Source: Undaria pinnatifida
Lineage: Eukaryota; Sar; Phaeophyceae; Laminariales; Alariaceae
Length of the DNA stretch: 64,000 nucleotides
Assembly (NCBI GenBank): GCA_012845835.1
Contig: JABAKD010000020.1
Location: 15,474,306-15,538,305, forward strand
Direction of reading: 5' to 3'
Below the pieces are notes generated by a model, which searched no databases, was not told where the DNA came from, and saw only the letters and a program-made list of their open reading frames with translations. A program made the translations under genes and the position numbers. Positions 29,901 through 44,900 of this stretch are shown in pieces (position 1 is the stretch's first letter; the number at the start of each line of letters is the position of its first letter).

Positions 29901-32900
29901 GCGCGGTCGTGGAACATTGCAAACGTGCAGCGTACGAGAGTGTCCTAAATTTGCTGGCATTGGAGTCCGACGACAAACAACCACAACCCCCCCCCCCACT
30001 TACCAGCCCACGTCGATTCGTTTTTCGCCGCAGTAATCCACAGCGCTATTGTTCCGCGATAGCTCGGTAGGGCAGAAAAAAAGGGATAAAGGGAAGAAAC
30101 ACCACCATCTCAACAAACCGCAAACCACATCATCCGAAGACATGGTACACAATATATCGAAACACACTATCAGTACATACCTCAGGATCATCCTTGAGGG
30201 GAAAGGACACCACCACAGCCGGGTCAGTCACGTCCTTGTAGTTCTGCCCCGCCTCAAAGTTGCTGAGGGAGGTCGCGCAGGCCGTCGAGTACGGCATCAC
30301 TTTTTTCCCCCGGTACACGAGGCCCTTCTCCACCAGTGTCTTGAACACCCACCACACGCTCTCCATGAACCACGGGTCCTAAGAGACCGCGGGAACGAGA
30401 GACAAGAGAAGAGGAGGGGGCTTAGATCCGAATGGGGCATTCGATGTTGATAACCATCTGCTGTGCGAGGAGTGTGTACCAATATAATATTTTTGATTTA
30501 CACGAACACTGTTCACAAGACCAGCTATAGATGCCTTTGAAACAAAGTTGTACGCACCAAAACAAACCTCTGGACATCAGGATAGAAAAATACCCGACAC
30601 CTTCTCTAGTAACCATGACCAAGGCAACTTTGTTCGGTATGCGGGTCCCCAACTCGTGTAAGCACATGTATACAAGCTTTCTCTTTCAGGGTGTGGTTGG
30701 CTTGGAATCCCAAAGGGATGGTTTGGGCAAACAGAAAATGGGGGGGGAAAGCTTGAAAACAAGATCAACGGCCGGGCAAGCAGCACGGACCAGGCCAGAC
30801 GGGCTCAAGAACCTAGAATGCATCTTGACCTATTGAAAAACGCTAAAAGTGCTCTATCTCTTGATTCTCCGTTAACGTTTTGTTTTGCCTCCAAAGCAGC
30901 AAAACGAAGCCCATCCAACGTATGCCCCCGGTGAAAAAACTACGCGCTCCACGTCTTCTTTTCACCATGTTTGATGCGTGTGTGATGCCTACGCGGCAGA
31001 CGCACTGGCGTACGTTTTTGCGGCAAAAATCCTATATATTCCCCTTTCTTTTTTGCTCACCAATGTCTTATAGCCATTGTCGAAGTCGATCCACCTCCCA
31101 AGGCGCTTTATCGTCTTCTCCCACTCTTTAGAGTACCTGTCCACGATGCCCCGGCAATGCTTGTTGTAAGTCGCGATGCCCATCTCCATCACCTGCACAC
31201 AACGGCGGCGCAATCAAAAACAGCCCGAGCGGCAACAACAGTACCACAAAACGGCTGCAATCATACAGCCTGGAGCAGCGCAATGTGAAGGGCAACACCA
31301 GCAACAAAAAAAACAGCTGCAGCACGCAACCTGCACCTCGACACCCATCTCCACCACCAGCAGCGGCAGCAAAGCGGCTTTTTGCGTCCATCTATAGTCT
31401 CCCCGTAGGATCGGCATGCGCTATTAATAGCCTCTAACATCGGCAGCAAATGGGACTCTGGCATGATTGGGCATACACATATTAACCAGTGCGACGGTAG
31501 GTTGGCCGGGTTTCGCACTGACATCGCCAAGGACGAGCCGGGCGCATTTGTTCCATCCAGGGCTGGGTGCCGACGACACTGTCGTGGCAGCCACATCTCT
31601 TCTGCTGTGTGTTTGTTCGGCCACACAGCACAGGGCGGATGCGGCTGTGAGGACATTGTTGATAGAACCGAACCAGCACTGAGTCCAGCTTGTCCTTTAG
31701 GTACATGTCTGTGCTAAAAGGCCCAACAGACGTCAGGAGGACGCAGGGAATACCAAGGAAGCGCCGCCGGCCAAGTTGAATACTGACCATTCAAAAGTCA
31801 AACTCGGAGCTGGCGAGCGCAAAAACAATTATTGAGCTCGCAAAGCTGAGTACCGACCATTCAAAACAACCCAACACACAGCTGCCGTATATGTAACAAA
31901 TTTCTCGAGGTTTCAAAGCTGACCCTACCTAGACTATGCAAACAGTCTAACTTGAAATTAATAACTTGACAAAAAAAAAAAGGTTGCGATGTTTTTACCT
32001 GGTCACGGTGAGTGATTTTGAGCGCTGTGTCGATCTCGAACTCGACGGGCAAACCGTGGCAGTCCCAACCGGCCCTGCGGGAAACGTAGTGTCCCGTCTG
32101 GTGCGCGTAACGCGTCACCGCGTCCTTGATTGTGCCTAGTCCGATAAAAAGTCCCGAGACAAGCAAAACAACACACGCGCACACAAAATGAAACAGGTGA
32201 AAAAACAACATACGCAGGGGGGGTAATAGTGCCTGGCTGTAGTTGACGAAAACAAATACAACACGCGCAAACAAGAACAAAAGGTGGGGAAACACACACA
32301 CGCAGGGACGCTGATCGTGTCTGGTTGCATCTGACGAAGAAAACCAACAAACGCGGACGCGTAACAAAAAGGTGAAGCAAAAAACACACACAGGGAGACC
32401 GATCGTGCCTGTTTGTATTTGACAAAAGACACAAGCCAACACGTGCAGTGCGCGCAACTAAAAAAAGTGAAAGAAAACAAACAATCTGAGAGACTTGATC
32501 ATGCCTGGCTGTACATGACACAGACAAACACAACACGCGCGCGTAAAAACAAAATGAAAGAGCGAAAAAAAAACACGCACGCAAAGGGAGGCTGACTCTG
32601 ACTATGCCTGGTTGGTCCTACGCGACGATAGAGGCTAACAAAAAAAAAAACAAAAAAACAAGAGGGCCAATCGTGAAACGAGCAAGAGTTACCAGTGTTT
32701 TCCTGAATAAAGCAAAGTTAGTCAAACAACTCTATACCTTTCGCATCAATTTACCGTTTTGCAATATTAGGTGGGGAACAACCGAACAGCCGCAGCAATA
32801 AGTGGGAATAGGAAAGTCAAGAATACCGCAGCGCCGACCAAACACGGTCGAAACCCTTCCGGTAAGAACCGCAAAAAAACAAGACAACAACTATAAACAC

Positions 32901-35900
32901 ACCAGCGAGGATGTGGCCGTAGTGCGGCAGCCCCGTCGCGAAGGGAGGGCCGTCGTAAAACGTGAAATCCGGTCGGCCCTCGCTGAGCCTCATGGTCTCC
33001 TTGAACGTGCCATGTTCTTCCCATGATGCCTGCTCATGCCATTGACGGTCACGATAACCAGCACCGACGACAGAGGGCAAACAAGGGGGTGCACGCATGC
33101 ATGCAGGAAGAGGGCGAGTTAGATCAGCAAGGCCACCGACTGCGCGAGGAGTGGGGGTAGGCATAGAGAGGGGGGACGGACGAAGGAGGGATGCATGCTT
33201 TGAGTTCAGCACGAGGGACTAATCAAGCCACCAAGACAAACCAATTGCGGAAGGCATTCAAGTGGGGATATTTAGACATAGGGAGGGTAGGGGGGGGGTC
33301 CGGCACGCATGACACCATTTCCAGATGATATTCTTGATGGAATCACAAGTTTTCTTGCTTCGTTTTTACATGTACACGCTCCCCCACATAGACTGCTTTT
33401 TTGGCGTTTTTTTAGTTCGGCAAAGTTTTTTTAGAAACATGCGACGCAAAGAAAACCTCCAGGCGTTGTTGTGCCCTGGTTAGATAAGTACCAGCATCAC
33501 TTTCAACCAGCTTCGAAGACGAGAACTCTGATGAGGAAAAAAAAACTCTAACCCACTAGAAAGAGAAAACAAGTACTTCCCAAAACAGAATAAACATTAC
33601 ACCGGGAGGTTTCCTCTACGTCATTCTCAAACATAAAACTTCCCGGTCTCCACACGCACGCAAATTATACACACACCGGTAGGGAGCAGATAACCACAAC
33701 ATCGAGCGAAATCGAGAACTCTTCATTTTCGTCCTATCTACCGGTACAGTATGACCGAATTCTACTCTCCTCCACTGACCAAATGTCGTGTATACAACAC
33801 AACAATGCTTAAATCAACACTTTTAGTACTCGCACAGAAATAACAGTCTAGCCATTCGCTTGGCTGGGCGCTGGTCAGCTACTACCTCTCACTTCTTTTT
33901 GATCGCGTAGCTTTGTCAGCTAATATCTCTCACTTCTTTGATCGCGGAGCTTTGTCGGCACCGTCCCTCGCCCAATGACGTGGCGGGCCTACCTAGCTAC
34001 GCAAAGTCTCCAACCTTTGACTCTGCTTCGTGGTGCACACTTTCTTATCGCCCTACAAGATCATGGGGCAATAATGATCTTGCAAAGATGATTATCGACC
34101 CTAAATTCGTCGACCTCACAACTGACGTCGTCAGAATAAAAAAAAAAATAATCCGCTCGAATAAACATAAACTACAGATTACGCTGCTCTCGGTTCTCTA
34201 GGCGGTATAAGTTCCCTTCCTTCGCAGACCAATCGTCATACAACACCGAAAAAGATACCCTCAACATGATTTTCATCACAAAAATGTCCCATCGCCTCGG
34301 GGCGGAACCGGCCTTGGGGGTCAAAAGTCGAAGCAGTTCCGCACGGTAAGCAATGGGTACCGCACGCCAACCATTCTACCTACCCACCGCCCCTCCTCCA
34401 ATCAAGAGTCGCGCCGCCAAAGAAAATGGTTGCAGACACTAACCGAGGGCGAGGCAGAAGGAGGCAGGCAGGCGAGAGTGCGAGGTTTTCAATTTTCCTG
34501 CGGTTTCAGAGTCGCGGCCAATGATCGGACGTACGCCTGAAACAAGGCAATCCCGAGCTATCGCGGCCTCTTGTTTCTAGCAGGATCACACTATCAATAC
34601 CAACATATTGAGCCCTGAGGGATCCAAGTTGAGCAAGACACAGTCTTGAGACACAGTCTTGGTTAACAGGTGCAAATCCGCGTTCTCATACTTTTCGAGG
34701 CGGTCGGTCCCAAAAAAAAAATAAAGCCTCCAATTTGTCCTACAATATTTCAACCATTTTCTTTGCGCTGGGCTACGGTCAAGGTCCATATACAGCCCTG
34801 CATTCATGTGGTGTTGCCGATATCGCCCAGCTGGATTAAAACGGTGGACAGTCCACTCCAACCCTTGAATTTATTATTCAATTTTGAGAAAAAAAAGCAC
34901 TCAAAACGGTTGGGGTTATCTTTTGACCGCGTGCTACGATACGATAAGATACAGCAATCGACACACGACGCGTATGAAAATACGCGGAAGTGTGGTAAGC
35001 TAAAGCTTTATCTTTCCCCATCCGCCGGAGGATGAGAAAAAAAAAAAAAAAAAAAAAAAAAAGATAAGATACAGCACTTTTTGTAAAAACACTGTCCGAA
35101 CGACGAGCGGTCCTTATCCCTCTTATCGCCTTTACAATCGGGAACCCGTTTTTGGGGACAGAAAATACTTGGGAGTACTATGGGGAGGGGTTTGGGGGCT
35201 CTACAGGGGTTAACCCCTTTACCACTGGAACTCCTTTTGGGGGACAATTTTACTTGAAGTTAGTATGGGGAAGGATTTTCGGGCTCCAAAGGGGTGAAGG
35301 TCCCCTGTATAGCGACCAAGAAAACGACTATCATATATACATATATGTTGCGATATTTTCAAGCGTCTGCCAGTAGCGTAAGCGCGAAGCAGCAAGAGCA
35401 GGATCACGCCGACCGCACCCGTCCCGTACGAGTCTTTCGCATTGTCAGTACTGCTGTAGTTCGGACACCATTTTTATCACCGCTAAATCACGAGTGACTC
35501 AGTGAGTGGCCGCTGCCGAACTCGTCAGTGTTCGTCGACAATCTTTCTTCACCCTCTAAAGCGCCGACAACGGTTTCGATATTCGTCGTCATTTTTTTTC
35601 CTCTTAAGCCCGAAAGGGTTTCCCATTTTCGTCGAAATTATCACTCTCTTGAGCGACGCGCCAAGGGGGGAACAATCCAAAACCGTCGGACCGTATACAT
35701 TTATTTTCAAAACTTCATTGGGTACCTGGTATACCTAGCCCGTGGGCACCACTTTTTATCGGGTTTTTGAACCTTTCATTTTTTCATCAGAGCACGCTAG
35801 TTTTTGTGGGGGTGAGGTGCAAGTATAAGATAAGGCCCACGCTCGTGCTACAGAAAAGAGACGCCACTAGCTTACACCAAAATCGTCGGAACGACATTTT

Positions 35901-38900
35901 TTTCCCCCCTAACACTTAAGTTTGATATAACCTAGCCCAAGCGTATGGGCACCGTTCATCCGGTTGCACCTGTGGCTGCTCCAATAAAGCTTTTGGGAAA
36001 GGTATCGGGCTGATGTCACTTGAGGATTGACACCCCTGAACGTATCCGAGTAGCAGCGGGCCTTGATGGTCCGTTGTGGTCGAGTGCGTGCGTGGTGTGA
36101 AGGTTTTTCGCGTCAGAGAGCGTGCCATTCTTAAGGTGAACGCCTCACGCATAAACCCCAGGACAGAACACGAATGGCGCACGCTTGACGTTCAGCGTAC
36201 ATCACACGCAGCGTATCATTCCCCTGGCACATGGTACGCAGCGGACCTAAACATGGCTGATAATGTAGGCAACACGTCTCTATACAGGGAAATCAAAGTT
36301 TTGGCGACGCATGCGTGTGCGCATAAAATATCTCAAGACAAAAAAAAAAATAGAAACTTACGCGTACCCGTGGCGGGCCTTTCAACTGTGAAATCCTAGG
36401 CATTCGTCTTATGCATGCTCGCCAGAATCAAAGAATGAAGGGCTTACCACGCGCGACAAAAATGAACAGATCGCACCCAAACCTCAACGACCGTGATGAC
36501 ACGGCCTTCCTTCGTCAAAACTCAACATTTGGGCAAAGGGGGCTCATACAACGACCCAAAACAAACGAAAACAACAATACGAAAGTCGTATTAATAGCAT
36601 GACAGCATATTCATACTAACGAGGTGCTCACCGCGATCAGCGCCTCTTCAGCAGCAAAGTTGATGCCGGAGGCGATGTCCTCCATAAACGCCTGCCCCTG
36701 CAAACCCACAACCACGCACAAAAAGAAGACACCATACAAAGAAGGCATGGGGGTGTGGTGGGGGGAGAGGAGGGTGAGCAACTACAGTAACACGTTCAAA
36801 CGTCGCACGTTAAAGTCCCGGGGGTATGTAGTTTCAAGTGATTAACACAGCTGCACGTAGTCGAGGGCGAAGCTAAGGACACTATTGATCGTACTTCATG
36901 TAAAGATCATTAATCTGGATACTCCCATCATGCGCAACATACACTTACAGATATCCATCACGCACAACATAATATACAATCCATCATGCGCAACACCATA
37001 TATGTGATAGGCAATCCATCATACATCATGTTGAGCATCAAGGGCCGCCCGATGCGCGACACATCTGCGTTCTCCTCGTATGCACGTTCATGTCTCGGCA
37101 ACCATGTCTCATGACTGCTACTGCTTCAAACTTTAGTTTCTAATCATCTCTTTCCTTTTTTTTTTATTTTGTTGCAAACGGTCTGGTGTGCCGTCTTGCA
37201 CTTTTTTTTTGCCCGCGTGTTCATCGCGATTGCCATTGCATGGCCACATTACCTTGCCAAATGTTTTAGCAACATGCATCTCTGCCTCGGTATCATACTT
37301 TGTGACCACAGCAGTAGCATAAATCGCCTCTCTAGGAAGGATCCGCACGGGCACAGATCGTGCTGCATCAAGATCGGGACGCGTGCTACAATAGAAATAT
37401 AAGTGCACCACTATTTTTCTTCAAGGTTCCTCGATTTCGGAGCTTAAGACATGATTCTCCCAAAAACTGATTTGGAGAAAACCAACACTGCTACATACCC
37501 GATGAAAAATTTCATGGCCCATTGAAAGGCATACAACGATAATCCTGCAAGAAAAAAAAAAAACACGATTTGGGATTAACCCTGTTAGAACCCCAAAACC
37601 CCTTTTCATACTATTAATAATTCCAAGGTACTTGTCCCCAAGAACGGGTTTCCAGTTTTGGAGGGGTTAAGGATCCCCGTCATTCAGAAAACATTTCAGC
37701 CGAAAAGAGGTATACCTCTATCGAAGCGTTGATCTTGGGTGAAAACCGAAACTTCAGCTTGACGTGAACAGCACACACACAGTCTCCACGTCAACCCGTA
37801 GGCGGTTTTTACACTCCACCGACCTTCTGGACAAAAGCTGTGGTCACAGATGTCTTCGCTTCTACCCCCACGTACGCCCCTTCATTTATACCGCGCATAG
37901 GGTTCGGCATTCCCACTTTTCAGTTTTCTCTGCTCGTCGGTTTTCGTCGAATTCTGCTGACTCAAGAGCTCTCGCGATTTCCGCTCGCCTTTTTTTTTTC
38001 GCAAGAAACAAACCTTACGAGGACGAGTATATAACTCGGGGGGGCTCGGACCCACCGCCTTAACTTAGAGACCCAGAATCCCTCCCTATACCAACTTCAA
38101 AGTAAAGGTTGTCCGCAAAAATGATTTTCAGTCATAAAGGCGTTAACTTTACGTCAGTAGGGACGAGATTCACCTACTACTCCATTGGGGACGCCGACCA
38201 GTTCATACGATTAGGGGGGAGCGTCGTCACGTGTGGACATATATATATACATACTCTCTTTATGAATGAATGGGGGGGGGTCGTTCGCTGCACGTTTTTC
38301 CGAATGCCGGCTGAGACTTAGGCCATGACTGGCGAGAGAGGCGCGCCTTATGTGCAGGAGCAACCTGCAGAAAATTGTGCGCAGGAGCATGAACGCCTCG
38401 AGAACCAACCCATTACAAACCCATTTTCAAATCCTGCAGTGTACGCAAGCCGGAAGACAGGGAAAAAGACAAAGCACGAAACAACAGCTATTATTGTAGA
38501 CTTGAGTCCGCAGCAGCTCACAGCAGCAGCAGACCAGAAGCAGGTCTCGACGTAGGGCACAGGCCACGCACAGCGACTGCGATGACCTCTCTGGTCGATA
38601 TTTTAGGGAACCATGTCGCAGTTGACGACGCGGGTAGCGACGGGGGCATAGTGGAAGTGGACGGCGCCTGCGAGGACGGTGCGTGTGCATGCCTGTGGCG
38701 CGAGAGGGGTCCCTGCTCCGGCGACTCCTGAGGGAGCGAGTGGCATGCATATCAGTGGAGGGGCTGCAGACAACGAAAGTACGTCGTCGACTCCTACGAG
38801 AGGGGGTGGCCCGACGTCTGATGGTGGCGTCATCAATGTGGACGATGTCAGCAAGGTCGGTGGCTTAGCGTTTGGCGCGAGAGGAGTCCCTGCTTCGGAG

Positions 38901-41900
38901 ACTGCGTGAGCGATTGTCATCGGTACGACTACCAGTGCCGGCGGCAGTGGTGCGGCGGCGACTGTGGGGAATGCGGGTGACCCAACGCGAGACGTGGGTG
39001 CCGAGAGCGACATATGCGCAGTGATGGCCGCTGGGACGGTGAGTGTATGTGTACTGATTGAGAAGGGTTTATATTGTGAAACCAGTGTCTGTCGTTGCTA
39101 TTCAGTACCTGGTACTACAGTCCGTAGTGTACAGGACGCAAACAGGGTGATAAGAAAACCAGGCTGAGATGGCTAAGATATTCTAGAAAATAAGAAATTC
39201 AGGAGCCATCAAATTATGCGGGTGCTGCTGTTAACAGCAGTGAGGGCACGGAAAATAAGAGTTGGGGGCTTGGACGCCAAGTGTACGTTTCTTAGTGCAA
39301 ACGCCCACTGCCGTACAGCATCAGCCACATGACCAAGCCCGGGACAGGTTTAGAGTCCGAGCCGCGGCGCAAAGAGTTGTACGACGCTAGTCGTACTGCT
39401 GCTGGGTTCGACGGTTGGCAACGCCGCACCTGTTTGGGCTGCGTCGCTTATATACCTGGGCTCCAAAAGTGATAACCCCTTCATAGAGCCGGAAACGGCT
39501 TTTGGGGACAAAACTACTTGGAAAATAGTACGAGTATTGGATACTCTATTGCGGCAGTCAACAACTGCTCTAAAAGCGTTAAAATTGTACTCTGTACCAG
39601 GTAGGGTTAACTCAAGCGCGTTCTCTCCCTGGCCCAACGAAGCGATGCAGCACTTCGACCCTCGACACAGACGGCCGTGCTGTCGACGTTTGACACTATT
39701 AATAGGCGGCCCGGAGTGGGGAGACGAACCAGGACGGTACAAATCCGGGTGCCCCGTGTGGCACGGGCGGCATAAACGACACGGCTCCGGCGCTTTAAAA
39801 AAAATAGGCGGCCTGGAGTGGGGAGACGCACCAGGACGGTACAAATCCTGGTGCACCGTGTGGCACGGGCGGCATAAACGACACGGCTCCGGCGCTTTAA
39901 AAAAAATAGGCGGCCTGGAGTGGGGAGACGCACCAGGACGGTACAAATCCGGGTGCACCGTGTGGCACGGGCGGCATAAACGACACGGCTCCGGCGCTTT
40001 AAAAAAAATAGGCGGCCTGGAGTGGGGAGACGCACCAGGACGGTACAAATCCGGGTGCCCCGTGTGGCACGGTTGGCATAAACAACACGGCTCCGGCGCT
40101 TTAAAAAAAATAGGCGGCCCGGAGTGGGGAGACGAACCAGGACGGTACAAATCCGGGTGCCCCGTGTGGCACGGGCGGCATAAACGACACGGCTCCGGCG
40201 CTTTAAAAAAAATAGGCGGCCTGGAGTGGGGAGACGCACCAGGACGGTACAAATCCGGGTGCCCCGTGTGGCACGGGCGGCATAAACGACACGGCTCCGG
40301 CGCTTTAAAAAAAATAGGCGGCCTGGAGTAGGGAGACGGACCAGGACGGTACAAATCCTGGTGCACCGTGTGGCACGGGCGGCATAAACGACGCGGCTCC
40401 GGCGCTTTAAAAAAAATAGGCGGCCTGGTGTAGGGAGACGGACCAGGACGGTACAAATCCTGGTGCACCGTGTGGCATAAACGACGCGGCTCCGGCGCAT
40501 AAAAGAAAAAAAAAAAGGCGCCGGAGCCGTGTCGTTTATGCCACCCGTGCCACACGGGGCACCCGGATTTGTACCGTCCTGGTGCGTCTCCCCACTCCAG
40601 GCCGCCTATTAATAGTGTCAAACGTCGACAGCACGGCTGTCTGGGTCAAGCGTCGAAGTGCTGCATCACTTCGTTGGGCCAGGGAGAGAACGCGCTTGAG
40701 TTCTACCAGGTACAGAGCACAATTTCAACGCTTTGAGAGCAGTTGTTGACTGCCGCAAAAGAGTATCCAATACTCGTACAATTTTCCAAGTAGTTTTGTC
40801 CCCAAAAGCCGTTTCCGGCTCTATAAAGGGGTTAACACTTTTACAGCCATATGATGTCAGACTTTTCGCTGCCCACAACACTGGCAGGGTTCCCAGGGTT
40901 CCAGAGTCTTTGTCGTCAAAAATTGTAACCTCAATGCATGAATAGTCGATGTCTAAACGATACGTGTACTCGCATGTGTCCTGGATTCACCATGTGTTCC
41001 TTACAGGTCCGGGAAGCTACAAAAGGTGGCGGAGTCTCGAAGGTCAAGCTTGAACCGCCACGGGCGGTTTACGCACTTGTTTTGGATGACGGCAGGGCAG
41101 ATAAGTCAGGAGTTGTGTGCCAGGGGTTAGTGGTGTAGTCTTGGCGTCTGGAGCGAAGTGATGTAGTCTTTGTGTCTGAAGCGGTGTTGTTGGGTTTTGA
41201 TAGCTTGTCCGTGTTGTGCGCATTCTATCTCCTGGTCTAGCTGAGCTGGCTGCTGACCACTTAGCTTCGACCGCACTCGACGACGTATGCACGCATCATG
41301 GGCACAGGCCGCGCTTGCAGCCCGGTATGGCGAGGTGCTCCTCTACGACGACACTGCCGTGAAGAACCGGTATCGCTTTCCGCTCGGCCTTGGGGTTGTG
41401 ATCGATGGAGAGTGCTACACGCGCATTGTCTTCCAGACAATCACTGCCGACACGACGAGGGAGACCTTCGAGTGGATGCTGGAGGCCTTCGAAGAGGCAA
41501 GAGGAGGGCCGTCTCACGTCATGGTCGTAGACGCGGACATCGCCATGAGGTCGGCAGCTGACGAGACTTTCCCCCTCGCGATCAAGCGGCGGTGTATATA
41601 ACATCTTGGGCAAAACCTCCCGAAGAACCTCGCCGGAGTCTTGGGATCTAGTTTCCCGGTGAGCTATGTAGATAAACTATGTAAAGAACCTGCGGTAGAG
41701 AGGGACCACGAGATAGCAAGGAGATGTTGTCCCCGACACCAGCGTGTCTTGCGTGGACGTACTAAAGTATCATCGCATGAGGGGAGTAGCGAGACCCCAG
41801 GCGGTGGCCCGATGAAAATCTATTTTAACTAGTCTATGTTACGAATTGTCTTTTTCATCCAACGCAACAGTAACTTCCTCCATCGCTTCGGTGCTACCTC

Positions 41901-44900
41901 CTACGCTCACCGCTGAGCAGCTCGATTTCATCGCTGACCTGGCTCCTCACCACCGATTTATTGGTTGCACTTTGTTGGTCAATGCTATTAATCACCAGCA
42001 GTATTATGTGCTCGCCGACGGTGACTTGCACGCGATGTATTTGTGCAAAAACCGTTGAGCCAGTTATATATATAAACACCAACCCTACACACTCGACTCG
42101 AAACAGGCGTTCCGTGACATATTCTATAAGGCGCGCGGCCGACTTGACAAATCTGGATTCGAGGAGAGCTTCACGGAGTTACTCGAAGCCTTTCCGAAAG
42201 GCCGAGAAATACCTGATGCAGCTGTACCATGATCGTGAGCGCTGGGCGTTGGCATTCTCCCCGCTGTCCTTCTGCGTGGCGTCATGGACGACGAACAGAG
42301 TCGAAGGTACGCATACTGTGTGCTTCATGGGTGCGTACTACTGGACAAAATAGCCCGAGCGTGATGCGACCGTTTTGTCTTCTAGTCGAAACATGCATCG
42401 TTGAAGTGAAGAACCCTACGGTATTGTAGTGAAGGGTGTCATGAAGGGTGCCCAGGTAGGTTTCCCAGACACCTAACCCAAATAAGTTTACTCCGGGTTT
42501 CCCAGGGGCGGCGCAGGGTGGAGGGGAAAGAGGGAGTGTACTCCTTGGGGGGGGGGGGGTGAGCTTCACTGAGATGAAGCAACAGAGATGAAGAGCGGAT
42601 GGTTCAGACGTATCCCCTTCCCCCGATGAACGCGTCGCCACCAGTGCAAAACTCATTAGATATTGGGCCTTTGATATTAGCCAGATGTGAGCTTTCCAAC
42701 TGTAACAACTGTAAAGAGGGTTCCATATCTCACGTCCGACGAAAGTAACGCGCGGAGCCGGCCTCGTTGGAACTCAAAACTCATTTATGACAGGCGGTGC
42801 ACCATATCTGCCCACAGAATCGTGTGAGCCAACTTGTCAAACAGTGAATTGCGCCGCTCGGACGAGGGGAATGGGGGGGTTGGTTGGTGCCCGCAAAATC
42901 ATGGCAGTGTGCCCTTGCAGTGATTCACTATGTTGTGGCGTTGGACAGCTGGAATTTGCATGCGACGCAAAAGTTTTGGTAAGTATCGGTCCATGCAAAA
43001 TGGGGTGGTCTCGGGTGTTTCGCCCTTGTTATGAGATATCGTGCCCGCCGTGCGTGTGTTTGAGGTATCGTGCCCGCCGCGCGTGTTTTTGTTTTGCTGG
43101 GCCGACCACCACCCCCGTTACTGCTAGCCTCAAGTAGATGGGTTCACGTCTCTCTGTAGGTAACCTCTACCTGATGGTGGCTTGGAGATTTTGACTTATT
43201 TCTCCCTTTGCTGCGGTAGTTTTCAGAGTATCGCCGTGTGGTGCGCGATTTGCGATTGTACCTATCGCATGTAACATCCAATACATTTACTCATCCTGGG
43301 CGATGTCGTGTTGCTTTTGCTTCGCGCGGCAGGGATGAACTCGCAGGTGCGGCGGGTCTGCAACGCTAGGACCTCCTTGGTTAGGCTGTTCGGCTTTTTG
43401 GATGGTGCCATCGACCAACAGAGCGACCGCAGTGCTCTTCGAAACGCCCAGCTGCACATGCCCACGATGTTCCTACCGCGGACCGCCTTTGTTTGTTTCG
43501 GAGACGAGGTCTTGAAGCCGCTGAGTTTCGGGCTTGGAGTATGGCCTGTGAATTTGATGCTGGGGAGATCGACGCCGCATCGCTTTTCTGCGGCGGCTCA
43601 GGCAACCACTTTGTAGACGGCCCTGACCGCGCAGAGGCATTAGGCAAGTTGGAATACCTTGGGGACATGGTTGTCGGCGTCGAGACTGTGGCCTGCATTG
43701 TTGAAAACCGTGGTAGTACGGATATGCGCTACCTTGTCCTCGCCATGAAGGGTGGCAGCCACCTCTGCTCATGCCACACGCTGCAGACCCTTGGCCTTTG
43801 TTGCCGGGACTTTTGGATGGCGGTGTGTCTGAACCGCGCGTTCAGGTTCCACATAGGCATTCTCCACAAGCACTGGCTACCAGAGCAGGGGTGTAAACCC
43901 ATGGATGATTGGCCCATCGCATCCAGACCAAGGTGGTCAGCCGCCCTAAAACGCAAGAGGTCAGATGCAGAGGGGGGAGGAGTTGTGGCAGGCGTCTCCA
44001 CCCCGCCAAGCGAGGGTCGGTGGAAGGCGATTGCTGAGGGCGGGACCATTCAGTCTACTCTGGTGCCAATGAAGGAGAACGGGCCAACGGCACAAGACCG
44101 TTGCAAGTTGTACGTGGATCTGCTGTAGCAAAGCGCGGCAAAGATAGCGCAAGGGGTAGAGACTGTGGACGCTGAGACACTGCGTCAGATTTTTGAGACT
44201 TCAGAACCCAAATAAACCAGGCAGCAAGGATCGGGTTGGGGACGGGAGTTGTGGGGGGCAACCCAGACACTAACTGTGCGTTTGCCCGCGGGGACGAGGC
44301 TTGGGAACAAAAGACACAAGTCGAGCGTGGAGACGCGGTATTCAGCTACCGGGACCAGGACGGCTAGTCAATCATACAACTAGTCCTTCAACTCCCTGCG
44401 CCTCCTGCAACAATAAGTACTCCGTTAAAAACAAATGGTAGCGGGTGATATAGCCGTCGTGATCCCCCGTCGTCCCATGTCGTCATACGAAGGACATTTA
44501 CTAAAATACTAATAATATATTAATAGTGAGGATGCGAGGGCCCATCGTGCTCGCGCCAACATTATCATTAGAACACCCCTATTTTTTAGTTTTGCGCGTG
44601 ATTCGTGGTGACCGCCTTTGATGTATTAATAACGGTGAGGTCGTTGTCGTTTGTTAGTGTATTACAAGTATGCCCGAAGACACACGACATAGTAAACGAT
44701 ACCAGGTACATGACACACCCAGAGTTCAGAATGGAAATAAATGTGCAGTGATTGATCACTCGACGAATAAATAAATAAAACGGAATATATTCACTTTCAC
44801 TTGGTGTGAGAGTACCCCCCCCTGTTGACCCCTGGGGGGGAAGTTTTCGAAAATCAAAAACGATTACCACATCAACCGCACAAGGCAGCCCGCCCGGGTT

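Noticed and set aside
29990-30070. An extra IARS exon between exons 6 and 7
   Set aside because: The minus-strand frame there does not match the family, and exons 6 and 7 join perfectly (DDPE to VSLLAW).
39350-40621. Open frames of 423, 297 and 264 codons on both strands
   Set aside because: They are made by the 102-bp tandem repeat, whose length is a multiple of three; no start, splice or family support.
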